22,497 nt of DNA from Neurospora tetrasperma FGSC 2508 (GCF_000213175.1 NW_009799099.1:2518854-2541350); one strand, 5' to 3'. Counted from the first letter of the stretch, positions 1 to 11,453 are shown. A program made the numbers and translations. Notes: generated by a model not told the origin, from the sequence alone.

Positions 1-2522
1 CCTTCTTTGGTTTCCCCTTGTCTGGTCGTTTTGCTTTTGCCCTCATTCGGGTTTTGAACACAGTGTTTTCTTTCCTTTTGGCTCTCCTATCTCATTCCCT
101 TTACTTTTTTCGACCTTCTAATCATGTACCAATCACACACTCGTTCCATCGGACTTCCACACCCTTTGTTTCTCCGTTTATTTCGCGATCTCACTTACAG
201 ACCTTGTGGTGTCGAGATCTACGGTCTCCGATCCCCTGGCCCAGGTCCTTGGGATCATATGGTAATTTCAGATGTGCAAAGTGCACTGTAGTGTGCGTAC
301 CAAGAACCAAGAAAATGTGACCGTTTCGTGAACGCCTATCCAGTAGTGTAGTCATCCTTGCTGCCATCATCATTATGCACATGATGGCATCTTTGCTTCC
401 TTTACCCACTCTGTCATTGCCTGTAAAGTCTCCTGCTGGGTACATACATACCTACCCAGTACACTACGTTGTGATGGCCCATGGCCGCGCATATTACTTT
501 CCCCCTCACTTTGCTATTTTCTCTTCGGTCCCGGAAGTGTGGTTGTGGCTTGGGTTACGAAATCCATTCTCCTCCTTCCTCTTCCGGGGTAAGTCTTCCT
601 CTCATCTACACTACCAAGGGGGCACTCAATGGGCAATTAGCATACAAACGGGTACCGACTTGCAACTTCAGGCTGCCGACTACTATGTACAACTAACTGT
701 CGGATACTCGACATCAAGTGTAAGTTGTGAGTGAGTGTCTCTCAATCACCATACAGGATAAGGAAAAGATTGAAGATAATTGTGAGACCCACAGTTACTC
801 CGGACACTCTCCCTATACTGATAGATGACTAGTGTTTTGCTCTCTGGTGAGCCCGTTTTCGTTTGTTCACATGACTAGAGTCTTGACAGGCTACGAGGAG
901 TGAATGTGTGAACGGAACTTCATTTTAGAGAAGTAAGGTTGAAGTCAAGTCAGGAGCGGCGAGGTGAAATGCTTGTTTTTTTTTGTATTGGAGATTGTAA
1001 AGATGCCTCTGCCTCAGCTACTATGTACATACGAGAAGTTGCATAAGCTACGTGTCCATAACGTGTGACGCCTCAAGAAGTCATAGCAAGACACAGAAAC
1101 CCCTGAGTTGTGTCCATAGTACACTAGATATCGACTTCCCACTCATGGACATTCGCAGGTTGATCTACTCCAAGACTGCTCGGTGGCCCCGTAAACAGTG
1201 TGAAGTCCTCTCCGGTGAAGTCAAGAGGCAGGCAAGTACATTTACATACCCTTTAACGCAGATACTCCCTCCATATCGCATATCGAAGGCAAGACAAGTT
1301 CGCCACCCACTCTGTTCACATCCACAAAAGAGTGTTAGTGTTTCATTTAGATGCTTCGGCGTGGACTGTGAATATTACAAGTCCTTTTGCCACCGGGCCG
1401 TTCAAAGGTACATACGTACCGCTAGAAGGAGAGAGAGTGTGTGTGGGTAGTCAGTCATGAGAGATCATCAGTTTCTGCTTTCCTCGAGTATTGGATCTGA
1501 ACGTTTGGGCTTAAAGCCATAGGTATTGAGATACCTACACTAGAACACCAGACTACTAGTTGTTCAGCTATCTATACAAGTTAGTGTGGAGCATCAACCA
1601 AGGGGCGAGATAGGCGTTCGTATCGCCTTAGCCATGAGTGTGCTATCACGAGTTTCGCCGGCCCATTCCACTGGTCCCATTGTGAAATCCGTCGACAGTC
1701 TTGCCTTGAGGAGACCTGGTCCTTGAGTAGTCCCAGCAGACCGACCGACCCCCGATCTTGATATGATGTCCACAACGTGTGAGACTCTAGGCTCTAGCCC
1801 CAACACCCCAACACCCTTGATCCATCATGAGAACGGACCCCAATGTCCATTAGCAATTTCTAGTAAAGATCACCTATCCCAGTGAACTCCCGTCAACGAT
1901 TCGGTGGACCTGTTCCCCATTGTCAGTTGCCACCTCCTTCCTTTAGTCCTTTCCTCCATGCCCCCCCCCCTGATCCATTCCTCAAACGCCCTCATTACAA
2001 AACACGACAAATCAGACTCCATAATCCCCACAAACACAACAGCCCTCTCCCAGCCCAGGTCCTATCCCAGAAGAAAGGTTCAACGGCTAGCCGGCATCTT
2101 GAGATCCTGATCGGCTCAAACTGGAAAGTCACACACGAACGGTGACTAGTGTAGTTCTTCACCAGAACCACTTTACCTTCTCAAGCGTGCACGTCCAAAG
2201 GGGAGTTACCGTTTGTAGCGATCGCCGTCTTGGCTGCAATTTCTCAAACTTTTCTGCTTGTGTACCGAATTTGCGAGCTTGCACCACTATGGCCAGCAGC
2301 TCCTGCCAAGTCACGCTATAGACCAATCAAATCAATGGATTCCAAACATTTTTGGTCTCATGCTCGAAGTTCCAGTAGAAAGATAAGGGGTGACCTTGCT
2401 TCTGGCAGAACCGTTTGGAAGTTTGGGGACATCTGGGTAAACCAACAACCACCCCATGTCAGTCAAGTACTGAAAACTCCAGACCTGTCATAGAACAGTT
2501 GGAGCCGATCAGGGCAAGCGGC
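1..2522. other. Gene-free stretch, no supported gene
   Basis: I find no recognisable protein, RNA gene or mobile element here. The first 250 bases or so are pyrimidine-rich on the plus strand, as in many fungal promoters, but no gene start can be tied to them. Small open frames (for example 1052-1450 plus, 132 codons, and 2230-2493 plus, 87 codons) have no domain, no supporting splice signals and no compositional sign of coding. There are short TACATACC-type repeats near 440 and 1410 and a C run near 1960. The part adjoining 2522 is probably the 3' flank of the minus-strand gene that ends at 2523. Confidence 0.5.
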
Positions 2523-5115
2523 TCAGCGCAGATCCCCATGTGTCCATTCGGTGAACTTTGGTACCGTTGCTGAGACGTGATTCTTGTTCATCCGAGACTT
2601 TGTTGTGTCTTTGTCTCTCTTCTCTACCACACGGGCGGGACTCTTCCCACTGCCAGGCTGTGACTGTTTCTGCTGCTGCTGCTGCTGCTGCTGCAACAGC
2701 TGCTCAAACTTGTCCTTGATAGGACTTACATTCCCAACCATATGCTGCTGCTGGTGGGAGGTAGTTCGGGGAGGTATCGCCGGTCCTGATCCGAATCCAG
2801 GTCCCAGTCTCGGGCTTGTGGTCGTCGTCATTGTCGAATTGTATTGGTGGTAGGTAGTGCTGGTCATTTCTCCGAGCTCGTAATTTCCGCTGCCAATGTC
2901 TTCGCCGCCGACGCTTGTCTCGTAGTGGCTGGGTTGGTCCACTTGAACTGCAGAGGAGGTGGCGGCCGCTGTCGCTGTCGCTGCCGTTCTGCTGTTGCGC
3001 TTTCCTAGCCAAATCACCGAGCCGGTGGAGTTAGATGGAGTGAGGCCTGTGAGGTTACTTGATCCCAAAGAAGTACTAGTGAAGGTTGTGGTCGAATCTT
3101 CTTCGGTGGGGCGTGTTGATGATAGGTTGGCCATGGATCCTTCCGCCGTTGGGTGCACTGTTGACGTTGAGTTACGGTCGGGCAAGTCGATACCATTCGT
3201 ACCGGCTGGTGGTTGCTCTGAAGCAGCACTGGCCGTTCCCAGCACCTCAGCCTCGCCCTCGATATACGAAAAGATGCGCCGCTGTCGTGGATTTACGGCT
3301 GTGGATACGTCCCCCGTTTCGATTACGAGATTGTTGATATTGCGCCTTTGAGACAAGCTACGGCTTGCCTCCCGTGAGGCCGTACTCGCAGTGGAGCTAC
3401 TGGATGTAGAGGGACTGTATAATTGGCCGTTTACGGAAACCACATGCTGATTTTGACTCGATCGAGGGCCACTGTGCGGCTTTGTGGGCGAGGGAGATGT
3501 TGGCGATGATGAGTCAACGAGAGTCTCTTCTACACAGGTAGGAGGAGTATCCATAGATGGTTGCAATTGTGACCTACGCCACCGCTTGTCCTCCATCGCT
3601 CGTTTCTTCACCATTTGACTGATGCGAGCATCATTGTCCACCGGAAGGATACGCAGAGAGCTCTCTGGGAAGCCGCCAAAAAGAAAAAGTCAGTAAATTG
3701 CATCGATTATTGATAGAATATACCCAACGAGGTTCCGTACCTCTGATCCCAGACTGAGTTCTGTCTCTGGTCTTCTCACCCCCAAAGCGCTCGTCCACCA
3801 CCTTGTCCCCATCATCATCGCTCTCTCCTGCTGCAAAGAAACGGTTAACACCACTCCATCAACTCTTCACAATCTTGCACACTCTCGTCGATTGATTCGC
3901 CCAACATACCTCGATCCCGATTAGCGGTAGTACTCATCCTCTTCAACTTCGCTTGGAATCTTTTGCTCCCTGACCGATCAATGAGCGTATCCTGTCTCGC
4001 CAGCGTAACACTTGCTAGGCCATCTTTGCTCTCCTTAGCGAGCACGACTTCGAGCCGCTTGATCTCGGCCTTGTAGCCGTTCTCTCGCTGAATCCACTCT
4101 TCGCTGATTCCTCGGAACTGCTCCAGTTCTTTCTCTCGAAGGTTCTTGAGCTCAGCTAGCTCTTGTTCTAAGGCTTGCAATCGCTTTGTAAGGTGTGCGA
4201 AGCCCTCGAGTACGTTGTGAACGAGCGAGTTATATCTTTCACACCAAAATGATTCGTTAGTAACTCCCTCATCATGCCGAAGTAGAAAGAGAAAGAGGTG
4301 ACCTACTGGACAGGAAGAGGAGCCATCGAATCCCCCTTCGTCATCATAACCGCTTGCAACGTCTCCGCCATCTGCATCAGATTGGGGTTGTGCCAGGGGC
4401 TTCCCCTAGCGGCATTCCGCCTCAGTCCTCCCAGCCAGTCATCCTCATCATCCCCATTTGTTGCGCTCCAATTTCTAAGCGGCAACGCACTCAACGATGG
4501 TGCCGGTGCTGCCGCAGCACTCGGCGTCAGCGGCCGGAAGAAGGTAAAGCGGCTGGTGCTGCCACCGCTTCCCTCACGAGGTCGCCCGGGAGAGAACGAG
4601 GGTGACGATGGGGCGGTGGCCGAGGGCGAATCTGCTCCATTCCCACTTGCTCCGAGATTAAGCAAACTTGAGACCCGTTGGAAAGTAGCTGACGGCCTCG
4701 ACCTCAACAATCGGCTACTGGTGCCAATAACATTGCTATCGCTTGGCGATTTCTGATGAGGCAGTGATGGTCGACGTAAGCTTGCCGTTGAAGCTCCCGA
4801 GGAGAAAACACCCGCTGTGGGAGTTTTGGGCGGCAGTGGTCCAGACCCGCTGGTGTTGCCTCCGAACGCTGTTCCCCCGCTCCCGCTCCCGCTCCCCGCG
4901 TTGCTGACTACGTGGATGCCACCGTCATTGTTATGGTGTTTGCTGGTTGACGCGGGATGAGATAAAGGCAAGGCGTTCTCGTTACCGTCGATAGTCGTTA
5001 CACTTGTGACAGAGCTATCCTCCGATGTAGAAGTGATGACGGGCTGCAATTGTTGCTTGGCAGGTTGCGCGCGAGATTGCTGGAATCTACGCAACCAGCT
5101 GGTGCTGTCGGCCAT
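2523..5115 (-). CDS. Four-exon gene: Ser/Thr-rich protein with central coiled coil and polyQ tract, function unknown
   Basis: I do not recognise this protein. Minus-strand model: exon 1 5115-4307, exon 2 4235-3910, exon 3 3830-3741, exon 4 3664-2523. It sums to 2367 nt, encoding 788 residues plus TGA, with all phases consistent. The introns are 71, 79 and 76 nt with donors GTAGGT, GTATGT and GTACGG. Intron 1 has a TTACTAAC branch site and intron 2 a TTAAC one. Without splicing, in-frame stops interrupt the reading at 4303 and 3845. Residues 1-265 are low-complexity Ser/Gly/Pro-rich. Residues about 275-345 form a charged helical coiled coil (LTKRLQALEQELAELKN is visible), followed by an RxxTLIDRSGSKRF-like segment. 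Residues 409-450 are basic (ISQMVKKRAMEDKRWRRSQ) and look conserved. The rest is Ser/Thr-rich with eight or more Gln near 733-740. The start at 5115 is the first ATG of the open frame (MADSTSWLRRFQQ). An adaptor or scaffold role is only a guess. Confidence 0.8.
2671..2694. repeat. (TGC)8 microsatellite encoding polyGln
   Basis: There are eight perfect TGC triplets on the plus strand, read as CAG codons on the minus strand inside exon 4 of the coiled-coil gene. They give the core of the polyglutamine tract near residues 733-740. Further Gln codons flank it, with a small interruption. Perfect triplet runs like this tend to vary in length between isolates. Confidence 0.9.
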
Positions 5116-6118
5116 CCCGCTCGCTACGTACGTTTTGTAATATCGGCTGCTGACCGAACGTAAACTCTGGCGGAACTCCTCCGAGCGGGTGGATAGTCAG
5201 TTACCTCGAATTTGCGCGCTGCCGTTCTCTCACCACTTAGTCTAGCAGCTCAACATCGATTTGTCGGGAACAGAGGCGACAGCGAATGAAAGCGTCAAGT
5301 GTTACCGGGTTTTGAGTGACCTAAATGTGCCACACTTGGCGGGGTAGACCGACGGGCTGGTCGATACGATTTGGATGCGGTATGCGGTTGAGCTGAGAAG
5401 GTTGGCAATCAATCAGAATCCGATGGAAAGCGGGATGCAGACAGGGTTTGGTTCAACAGAGCTTGATGCCAGTATCGGGCTGTTCGGGTTAAGTCGCCAA
5501 CCGCACTCGCCGGCAGCCATGAAGACATGGATTACTTCGGATGAAAGCGAACGCATAAGTGAATGGATTGCCCTTGCCTAGCAATCTGAAACTGCGCTCC
5601 TCACTTTCGGCTTTGTTGGGCTCCTTGCTCTCTCCTCATTCTTCCACAAAGCTGCTGCGGACATGACGGATAGTACTACTGTATGGCCAAGTTTGTTTCA
5701 TGAACCATGTCGCCTTCCCAACTATATTCACAAACATCTCATTGCTGCAATCATCGACACGAATTTACAACATCTATGCGCGGAGTGACTTGTGACGTGG
5801 TTCATCACTAGTAATTTTCCCGACCTAGCGGGTCAGCGTCAATATCTTCTTTCCAGTCTTGTTGGGTTTATACAATCTACCAGCCTGTAACTTGCTCGAC
5901 TGCATCGTCCAGACTCAATCGCAAATAGGGATAAAGTCGGACATGAGCGGCATAAACCGACTGACGTGACGCGGGATCGATGATAGGGCCAGATAAGCAC
6001 ACTGCCTTGAATGAGCATCTTGCTCTTGTCCCTTCCCTAGGAGTATCAACGGTCCGGCTCCCTCGATTATGTAGGTCGCAAGCATGAATTCATCCATTTT
6101 TCGCCGAGGTGCCGTCGC
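5116..6118. other. Intergenic region between two minus-strand genes
   Basis: This 1-kb stretch lies between the stop of the NCBP3-like gene (6119) and the start of the coiled-coil gene (5115). It should hold the 3' end of the former and the promoter and leader of the latter. A 68-codon plus-strand frame at 5375-5581 (starting MRYAVELRRL) has no recognisable domain and I do not call it a gene. I see no tRNA, repeat or transposon remnant. Confidence 0.5.
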
Positions 6119-7980
6119 CTAATAAAACATATCCTCAGCTCTTCGCCTCCTCTGCCCTCTACCCTCCAATTTCTCAGCAAACAATTCTTTTCCTGCGTTG
6201 GTTCCTGTTCCGCTGAACTTCTCCGGGAATAGTTCTTTTACCGTCGTGCTTGTCGTCCCTGTCCCCTTGATCCTGAACCCTTGGTCGGTGCTAATGTTCT
6301 TGGTCGCCAGACCACGGATGCTAAAACCCCCGGCGGATGTCGTTGTTGTCGTTGTCCGCGTAATTCGATCTGCTAATTTAGCTATATACGTCGTTAATCA
6401 TGGATTCATCAAAATGTTTCGTTTTTAATTTTTTAGTTGAGTCGAGCATTTGTCATCTGTTGCGTTTGGACGTATCTCGTGTGGCGGGCACGCGCAATCG
6501 TGCCTTGACAGTCGCCGCATCACCGCACTACTTTGCCAAGAAGGAAAGCCTTTACTTGCGAGAGGAGACGGTCTTCTCTAGGTTCACAAGCGTTGAAAAA
6601 ACCGTGTTACCCCGCAAGGAGAAGCCCTCCTGCTTGGGAAAGTGCTGCGATGCTGTTGCTTCCGCTGTGACTGTTGTGAGTGATGTTGTTAAAGAAATGT
6701 CGAACATACCGCTTGCCAACTTTCCGACGTCCTCCTCCACTTGATCCATCATTGCCCTGCTGCCAATAGTTGAAGATACCTTGGTAGGGAAGAGTTCTTT
6801 GGGCTTGTTGGCTTTTGAGGGGAAAAGCTCCTTAGTGGTGTTGTCGTCTCTGCTTCGATCTCTGGGAGATTCGGTCTTGGCCAAACGCTCCTTGATCGCC
6901 CGACCCTTCTCCCGGCTGCGTAGCGAAGCAGCATCCCTGTATCTGTTGTCTCTCTCGGCGTCTAAATCCATCCGTGCGTCACTATCACGATCTCGTAGAG
7001 GTAATGCTGATCGATTGCGCTGGCGTGGCGATCTGGAGCGGCGGCGGTTAGGGAAGAGTTCCTTTTCTCGGTTCTGTCGCGAGTACGACCTCAATCTGTT
7101 AGATTCGGTCGAAAAATTGCTAGAAACCGAGCCACGCCGAGACCGCGACCGAGGACGTGTCGAAGCAGGCCTTGTGATGCGCTTGCCTAGCGCTGTCGAG
7201 TCGTCATCGTAAAGATTGACGTCAAATGGCTCACTCTCCTCTTCCTCAAGTTCTCTGCGGCGGTCGTTTCGGTCGTTCCTGTAGTTTTTCCTGCCCCGTG
7301 GGCCATCATCGCGATCCCTGTACCTCCGGTCTCTGAACTCGCCACGCCTCTTTCGCTCCTCTGGGTCGTACTCTGGATGTAAAAGGTAGAAACGGCTGCG
7401 GGCCGCAGCACCGACGACTTTCCTGTCTCCCTGGACGGCGAAGCGGACAAATAATACGCTATCTGGTTTTCCCGAGAAGCCCTTGGCGGGGACTTCTTCC
7501 AGTGGCGGTAGTGCTGTTGGGTCGGCAATAGCGACCGATGCGAGAGCAACGAGAACCTCCTGGGCAATAGCCTCGGACCTGAAGACAAGGTTTGCATTGG
7601 TGTCATCGATCCACTCCACCCTGTCGAGCTGGGTCAATCCACAGTGCTCGGCAACGTAGCCTTTGACTTGCTCAGGGTTGAATGTGTCAAGACCGCGAAC
7701 GTGGACTTTCGTAGGGACAAGTGCCTTGTCGGACTGAGCATGGTCGCCGTTGCCGTGAACGTTGTCGGGACCGTCATCGTCAATCTCGCCGGGTTCCTGT
7801 AGACCAGAATGATTTATAAGTGACTTGTCTTGGCTCAGCTGAGCCGAAAAGGTAGGGACTGGTGCCAGCGCAAACCTGTTCCTCGCCCGTGATGATGTCG
7901 TGCGTGTATGCCTCAGGTATCTGGGGGATGTCTTGAACGTCATGAACGTCGTCCACGTCCATTTCAATATCTAAATCCAT
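6119..7980 (-). CDS. NCBP3-like (nuclear cap-binding protein subunit 3 / DUF2414) RNA-binding protein
   Basis: Minus-strand model: exon 1 7980-7876, exon 2 7796 down to 6710 or 6611, exon 3 6369-6119 (TAG). Intron 1 (7875-7797) is GTTTGC...CTACAG in phase 0. Residues about 64-175 match the NCBP3 RNA-recognition-like domain: VHVRGLDTFN, then the hallmark EWIDDTNANLVF (like the WLDD of animal NCBP3), then RSRFYLLHPEYDPEERKRR. A long basic, Arg/Asp/Ser-rich tail follows. In animals NCBP3 binds the 7-methylguanosine cap with NCBP1 and acts in nuclear mRNA export; the same role here is inferred. Reading straight through exon 2 ends at a stop at 6552. However, exon 3 opens with a phase-1 acceptor giving D-RITR and carries GGFSIRG and two more KELF motifs, so the true C terminus ends DMFY. 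Two phase-1 donors fit: 6709 (GTATGT, 480 residues) or 6610 (GTAACA, 513 residues, keeping an EGFSLRG echo). An upstream in-frame ATG at 8052 is possible; I prefer 7980 (MDLDIEMDVDD). Confidence 0.85.
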
Positions 7981-9639
7981 GACTGCAGACTGAGTGGGAT
8001 TATGTGATGTCAATGGCGATGGTAGACAGTTGTATTCCGCGTCCGGGCGCAAGACAGCGGTAACTGGATGTTCGCGATTGCTGCCGGTTTGTTGATTGGC
8101 AGGAAAACAGTTGGAGTACTGGGAGCAGTGGAAGGTCCGCGAGATAAATGCTAATTGTAGGCTAGACTAAGTTGTGGTCATTGCGGGCGAATTGTGTAGC
8201 GGAAGGATGCGTGTGATCTGTCGTCGCGATTGTGGGAAGTGGAAAGGGTTGAAGTTGGCTCTGTCGTCGGTGGATGAATTAGATCGAGAAGCCCAGCCAG
8301 GCACGGCTGGCATCTCTGGGTCCGCTTGTTTGCTGGGGTGCTTTGGGACCCACACGCCCTATCGATAAGACAAGGTTCCACCCTCCCCAACTCGCGGCTG
8401 GGCTGTTCCAGGTCGGGTTGCGGTAGGGCAGAAAGTGGAGCAGTTTGCCTTGACTAAGGTTTCCACTTGGCATCGGTGAATGGGAGATAGGTCACGATAG
8501 AGGTATCAGGTAACAAAAGTGCAGCAACCAAGTAAACTTCACTTACTTACCTATTTTCATTCAATTCGGTACAGCCACCAAAACCCCAACGGCTTCTTCT
8601 GGAAACACAGGGACGGGATGCAGCTGATCAAATACATTAGGTATCTTTCAATATACCAAGCTGCTACACTATGTTCCACTAGCGTAAAGTACACGAACAT
8701 CGGGCATCTAGCCCCAGGGACCACAGCATTAACAACCCGATACGTACTTCGAGAAAGCATGCCAGACACAGTCCCTAAAGTCCTGAATTGGGGCTTGTTC
8801 GCCAAGGGAGCATTGCCTCACTGAGTGAGGTCGGTCGAACTACTAAGAATTTGCAGTTTGAACGACGAGTGTGTGTTACAAGCGAACCATGTCGTTTGTG
8901 AGACAAAGTCTTGACCGCCCCTTTTCTTTTCGAGTACTGCCGGATATATCTTTTTTCTCAATTTTTTTTCACAAAGTTTTTATTTATTTATTGATTTATC
9001 AAATTTCTTTTCTCTCTCCTACTCTGTCAGCCGTTTCTAAGCTCTTTTCCCGAATGCTCATCGAAATGACACACGCCTCGCCCGTCTTTTGACAGCAGTG
9101 TCATCAACAGTTATGCAATCCGTTTGCACTCCGGAGGAACTTTGGCAACAGCTTCCAAGTTTCATTGATACATTCCTCATTTTGTCATCACGATTGCCAT
9201 CATCGTCGTCACGCGCCTGCCTTTTCCTAGCTAATCGCCCCGAAAGATTTGTGTTAGAGCCTGAAGGTACCTGGGTTCGAACCAAAGTATCAACGAAGAT
9301 ATGCAGCTAAACAAAATGCAAATGAAATCACCGACACACACACAACATCTATAGGATAAATGCTGGATAGGTGACCGTGTGAATCCTGTTACCAGATTAC
9401 CCCTTCTCGACCCGGAATTTGAAAAACATGGCCATCAAGTATATGAGTATACGCGCCCCGTTTACCCGTCTCAATCAAACGCCTGTTGTTGACAAATGTC
9501 GACATATGCCCTCCTTCTTTCCTTACATGACTCTCTGGGCACATTAAGTCGAGAAGCTGGTGATATTGTTCTACCGCCCTGATCCCAGTGCCCATCACTA
9601 CTTATCGAGCTCAGATGCAAAACGTACATCTTCTTCCAG
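7981..9639. other. Intergenic region, no supported gene
   Basis: This is the promoter side of the NCBP3-like gene and the 3' side of the Cys/His-cluster gene. Open frames here (101 codons at 8519-8824 plus; 75 codons at 9058-9285 minus) show no domain or splice support. The segment 8920-9030 is T-rich. A TGGGTTCGAACC palindrome near 9269 resembles a tRNA B-box, but no cloverleaf can be drawn around it. I see no transposon remnant. Confidence 0.5.
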
Positions 9640-11262
9640 TCATGCCGTTTCAACGCGCCTTCGCAGCTCCAGGATGGAGCTGGAAGGTGGTGCTGGGCAA
9701 GTCCGCTTTACTCGGGTCGCTTCGCCGTCGACTGGAGGAGCGGCTGCCCCAAAGCTATTGGATCGAGACATTTCTGCGCGAGATCGTTTGAGGGAGGATG
9801 GCGGCGCCAAAGAAGGCAATACCGAGGTGATCTCACCGGCAGCGGGCCGTTCCCTGTCGTCAACGGCCATGTCGCCATCAAAAGGATCCGTGTCGAGCAT
9901 CGGGTCATATGCCCACGCGGCTTCGAGGCCTTCCATGAATACAGGAGCATGCCTCAGCGTGTGCCACGAAATGGTGTCGTGCCGCATAGCAATGTATAGC
10001 GAGTCAATCATGCCACTCGAGTCGCAAACGGCACAGTTCTTGCGGAGGAAGTCGTGGTCGTAGCTGGAGTCGACTAGGGAAGTTTCAAGTTGACGCAGCA
10101 TCGGAAGGCCCTGGAGTGGCTCGGCGTCGCAGAGTTTGGCTTGAAGGGGCATCCACGGACGGCCTCTCAGGAACATGCCAAACGCCTTCTCAACGGCCTT
10201 GACAAATGACGAAGCGTCCCTCCCATGAACAGCTACCATTTGGTGGAGACCCCGTGATAAGCATCGTTGGTACGCGTTGGTATTCCTCTCGAACGGCATG
10301 GGCACACGGGCATGGGGAAGCAGCGAAATATGAACGGTCCAGGCACCCGTCGACCGGGCAGAGAGCGGGGGTGTTCTCGTGGGATGGGAGATCAGAGTCC
10401 CGTCGAGCGCGGATCCTTCTCCATATTCTCGGACGGGCGGCCGCCCTACTTGCGAGTGGCCGTGAATATCGATGGGATTTGCGCCACCGCCTAAAAGGCC
10501 TAAAGGGCCTACAGGAAAGTTTGGGCGAGATATGTCCGATGTGGACCTTCTTCGATGGTGATGTCCGTTGAGTTTGGCCAGATGGTCGTCTTCCTCTGCG
10601 TCCCGTGCGTCCTGCGAGTCCTCCAGCTCTTCCATCGTCTCAGCAATGTTCTCGATCCGTTCCTCGAGGCTTATATCGGCGTCCCTGAGTTCCAGCTGTC
10701 CTGCCTGTAACTTGTCAAGCTGCTCATCATGGGCCCTCAACCTCTCGCACACTTCACGCAGTTGTTCGTCCTGATGTTGAGTCTTGCGCTCTAGTTGTTC
10801 GATTGACCGCCAGCTGATGCTGACATTCCGGTAGGTCCCTTTGATCTGTTCACCAAACTCTTCCCTACTCTTCTCCAAGGTTTCCTCCACGTCTGTCAAC
10901 CTGCTGACGATACCTCTGGTCTTCTTCATGTCGTGCTCCACATCAAACAACCTGCTGACAACATCTTCAGCAATACCTCTAGCAACCTGCTCCTCAAGTT
11001 GCTGGATACGCCTCTTTAGCAGTTCGAGTTGGTCGCCAGGTAACGAGTCTGGCTCCTTCTGATGGTAGCAGGCCAGATGACCACACTGGCAGGTCGCGCC
11101 CGGAATGCCTTTCTGGCGAGAGAAGCCGACGCAGGCACATCGGTGGCCCTTGATTTCTGGTACGCACAGAATATATCGACAATGGCCCTTGGGCATCGTG
11201 GTTTCGTCCACTGGGTTGTTGACCGGCGCCTGGAGCGGCGATGGGGACGACTTGGCTGACAT
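9640..11262 (-). CDS. Cys/His-cluster plus coiled-coil protein, function unknown
   Basis: Single-exon minus-strand gene, 540 residues from the ATG at 11262 (MSAKSS). The frame also contains an ATG at 11331 that would add 23 residues. I prefer 11262 because the extra part is unremarkable, but this is not decided. Residues about 25-67 hold a compact cysteine/histidine cluster: HCRYILC, HRCACVGF and then CQCGHLACYH, that is C-x5-C-x8-C-x-C, a spacer, then C-x-C-x-H-x2-C-x-H. This looks like a metal-binding or SWIM-like module, which I have the impression recurs in uncharacterised ascomycete proteins. Residues about 77-235 are a nearly unbroken coiled coil rich in Glu, Gln, Arg and Leu. The C-terminal half has a segment with conserved-looking Cys and aromatic residues (FLRKNCAVCDSSGMIDSLYI) and an acidic stretch, then a basic end (RSRAEMSRSNS, RVKRTC). 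It could be a nuclear or regulatory factor, but no function can be assigned. Confidence 0.8.
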   Translation of the reverse strand: MSAKSSPSPLQAPVNNPVDETTMPKGHCRYILCVPEIKGHRCACVGFSRQKGIPGATCQCGHLACYHQKEPDSLPGDQLELLKRRIQQLEEQVARGIAEDVVSRLFDVEHDMKKTRGIVSRLTDVEETLEKSREEFGEQIKGTYRNVSISWRSIEQLERKTQHQDEQLREVCERLRAHDEQLDKLQAGQLELRDADISLEERIENIAETMEELEDSQDARDAEEDDHLAKLNGHHHRRRSTSDISRPNFPVGPLGLLGGGANPIDIHGHSQVGRPPVREYGEGSALDGTLISHPTRTPPLSARSTGAWTVHISLLPHARVPMPFERNTNAYQRCLSRGLHQMVAVHGRDASSFVKAVEKAFGMFLRGRPWMPLQAKLCDAEPLQGLPMLRQLETSLVDSSYDHDFLRKNCAVCDSSGMIDSLYIAMRHDTISWHTLRHAPVFMEGLEAAWAYDPMLDTDPFDGDMAVDDRERPAAGEITSVLPSLAPPSSLKRSRAEMSRSNSFGAAAPPVDGEATRVKRTCPAPPSSSILELRRRVETA

Positions 11263-11410
11263 GCCCGTCAACTTCCCCGGAACGACAGTCGTCCTGTCGA
11301 CCTCCTGACTCCAACAATGCCGTTCCTTCACAGGGTTGAGGTGAATGAGAACGGTGGAAGGATCGCGTGACGTAGTGTATAAATGACGCCCAAGGGTGGT
11401 GGTACCGGCT

Positions 11411-11453
11411 CACGTCAGTAAGTAAGGTAAGTAGGGTAGGTAGATAGATAGGT
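11411..11453. repeat. GTAAGTAGG-type degenerate simple repeat
   Basis: This is a short run of imperfect AAGT/AGGT/AGAT tetranucleotides on the plus strand (ACTTACCTACC-type on the minus strand). It lies about 150-190 bases upstream of the Cys/His-cluster gene start, so probably in its promoter or 5' leader. It has no recognised regulatory meaning. Confidence 0.6.

Noticed and set aside
1052-1450. 132-codon plus-strand open frame
   Set aside because: No domain, unusual composition, no flanking splice or start context, and no evidence beyond being open.
9255-9300. TGGGTTCGAACC, another tRNA-like B-box
   Set aside because: The T-stem does not pair and there is no cloverleaf on either strand.
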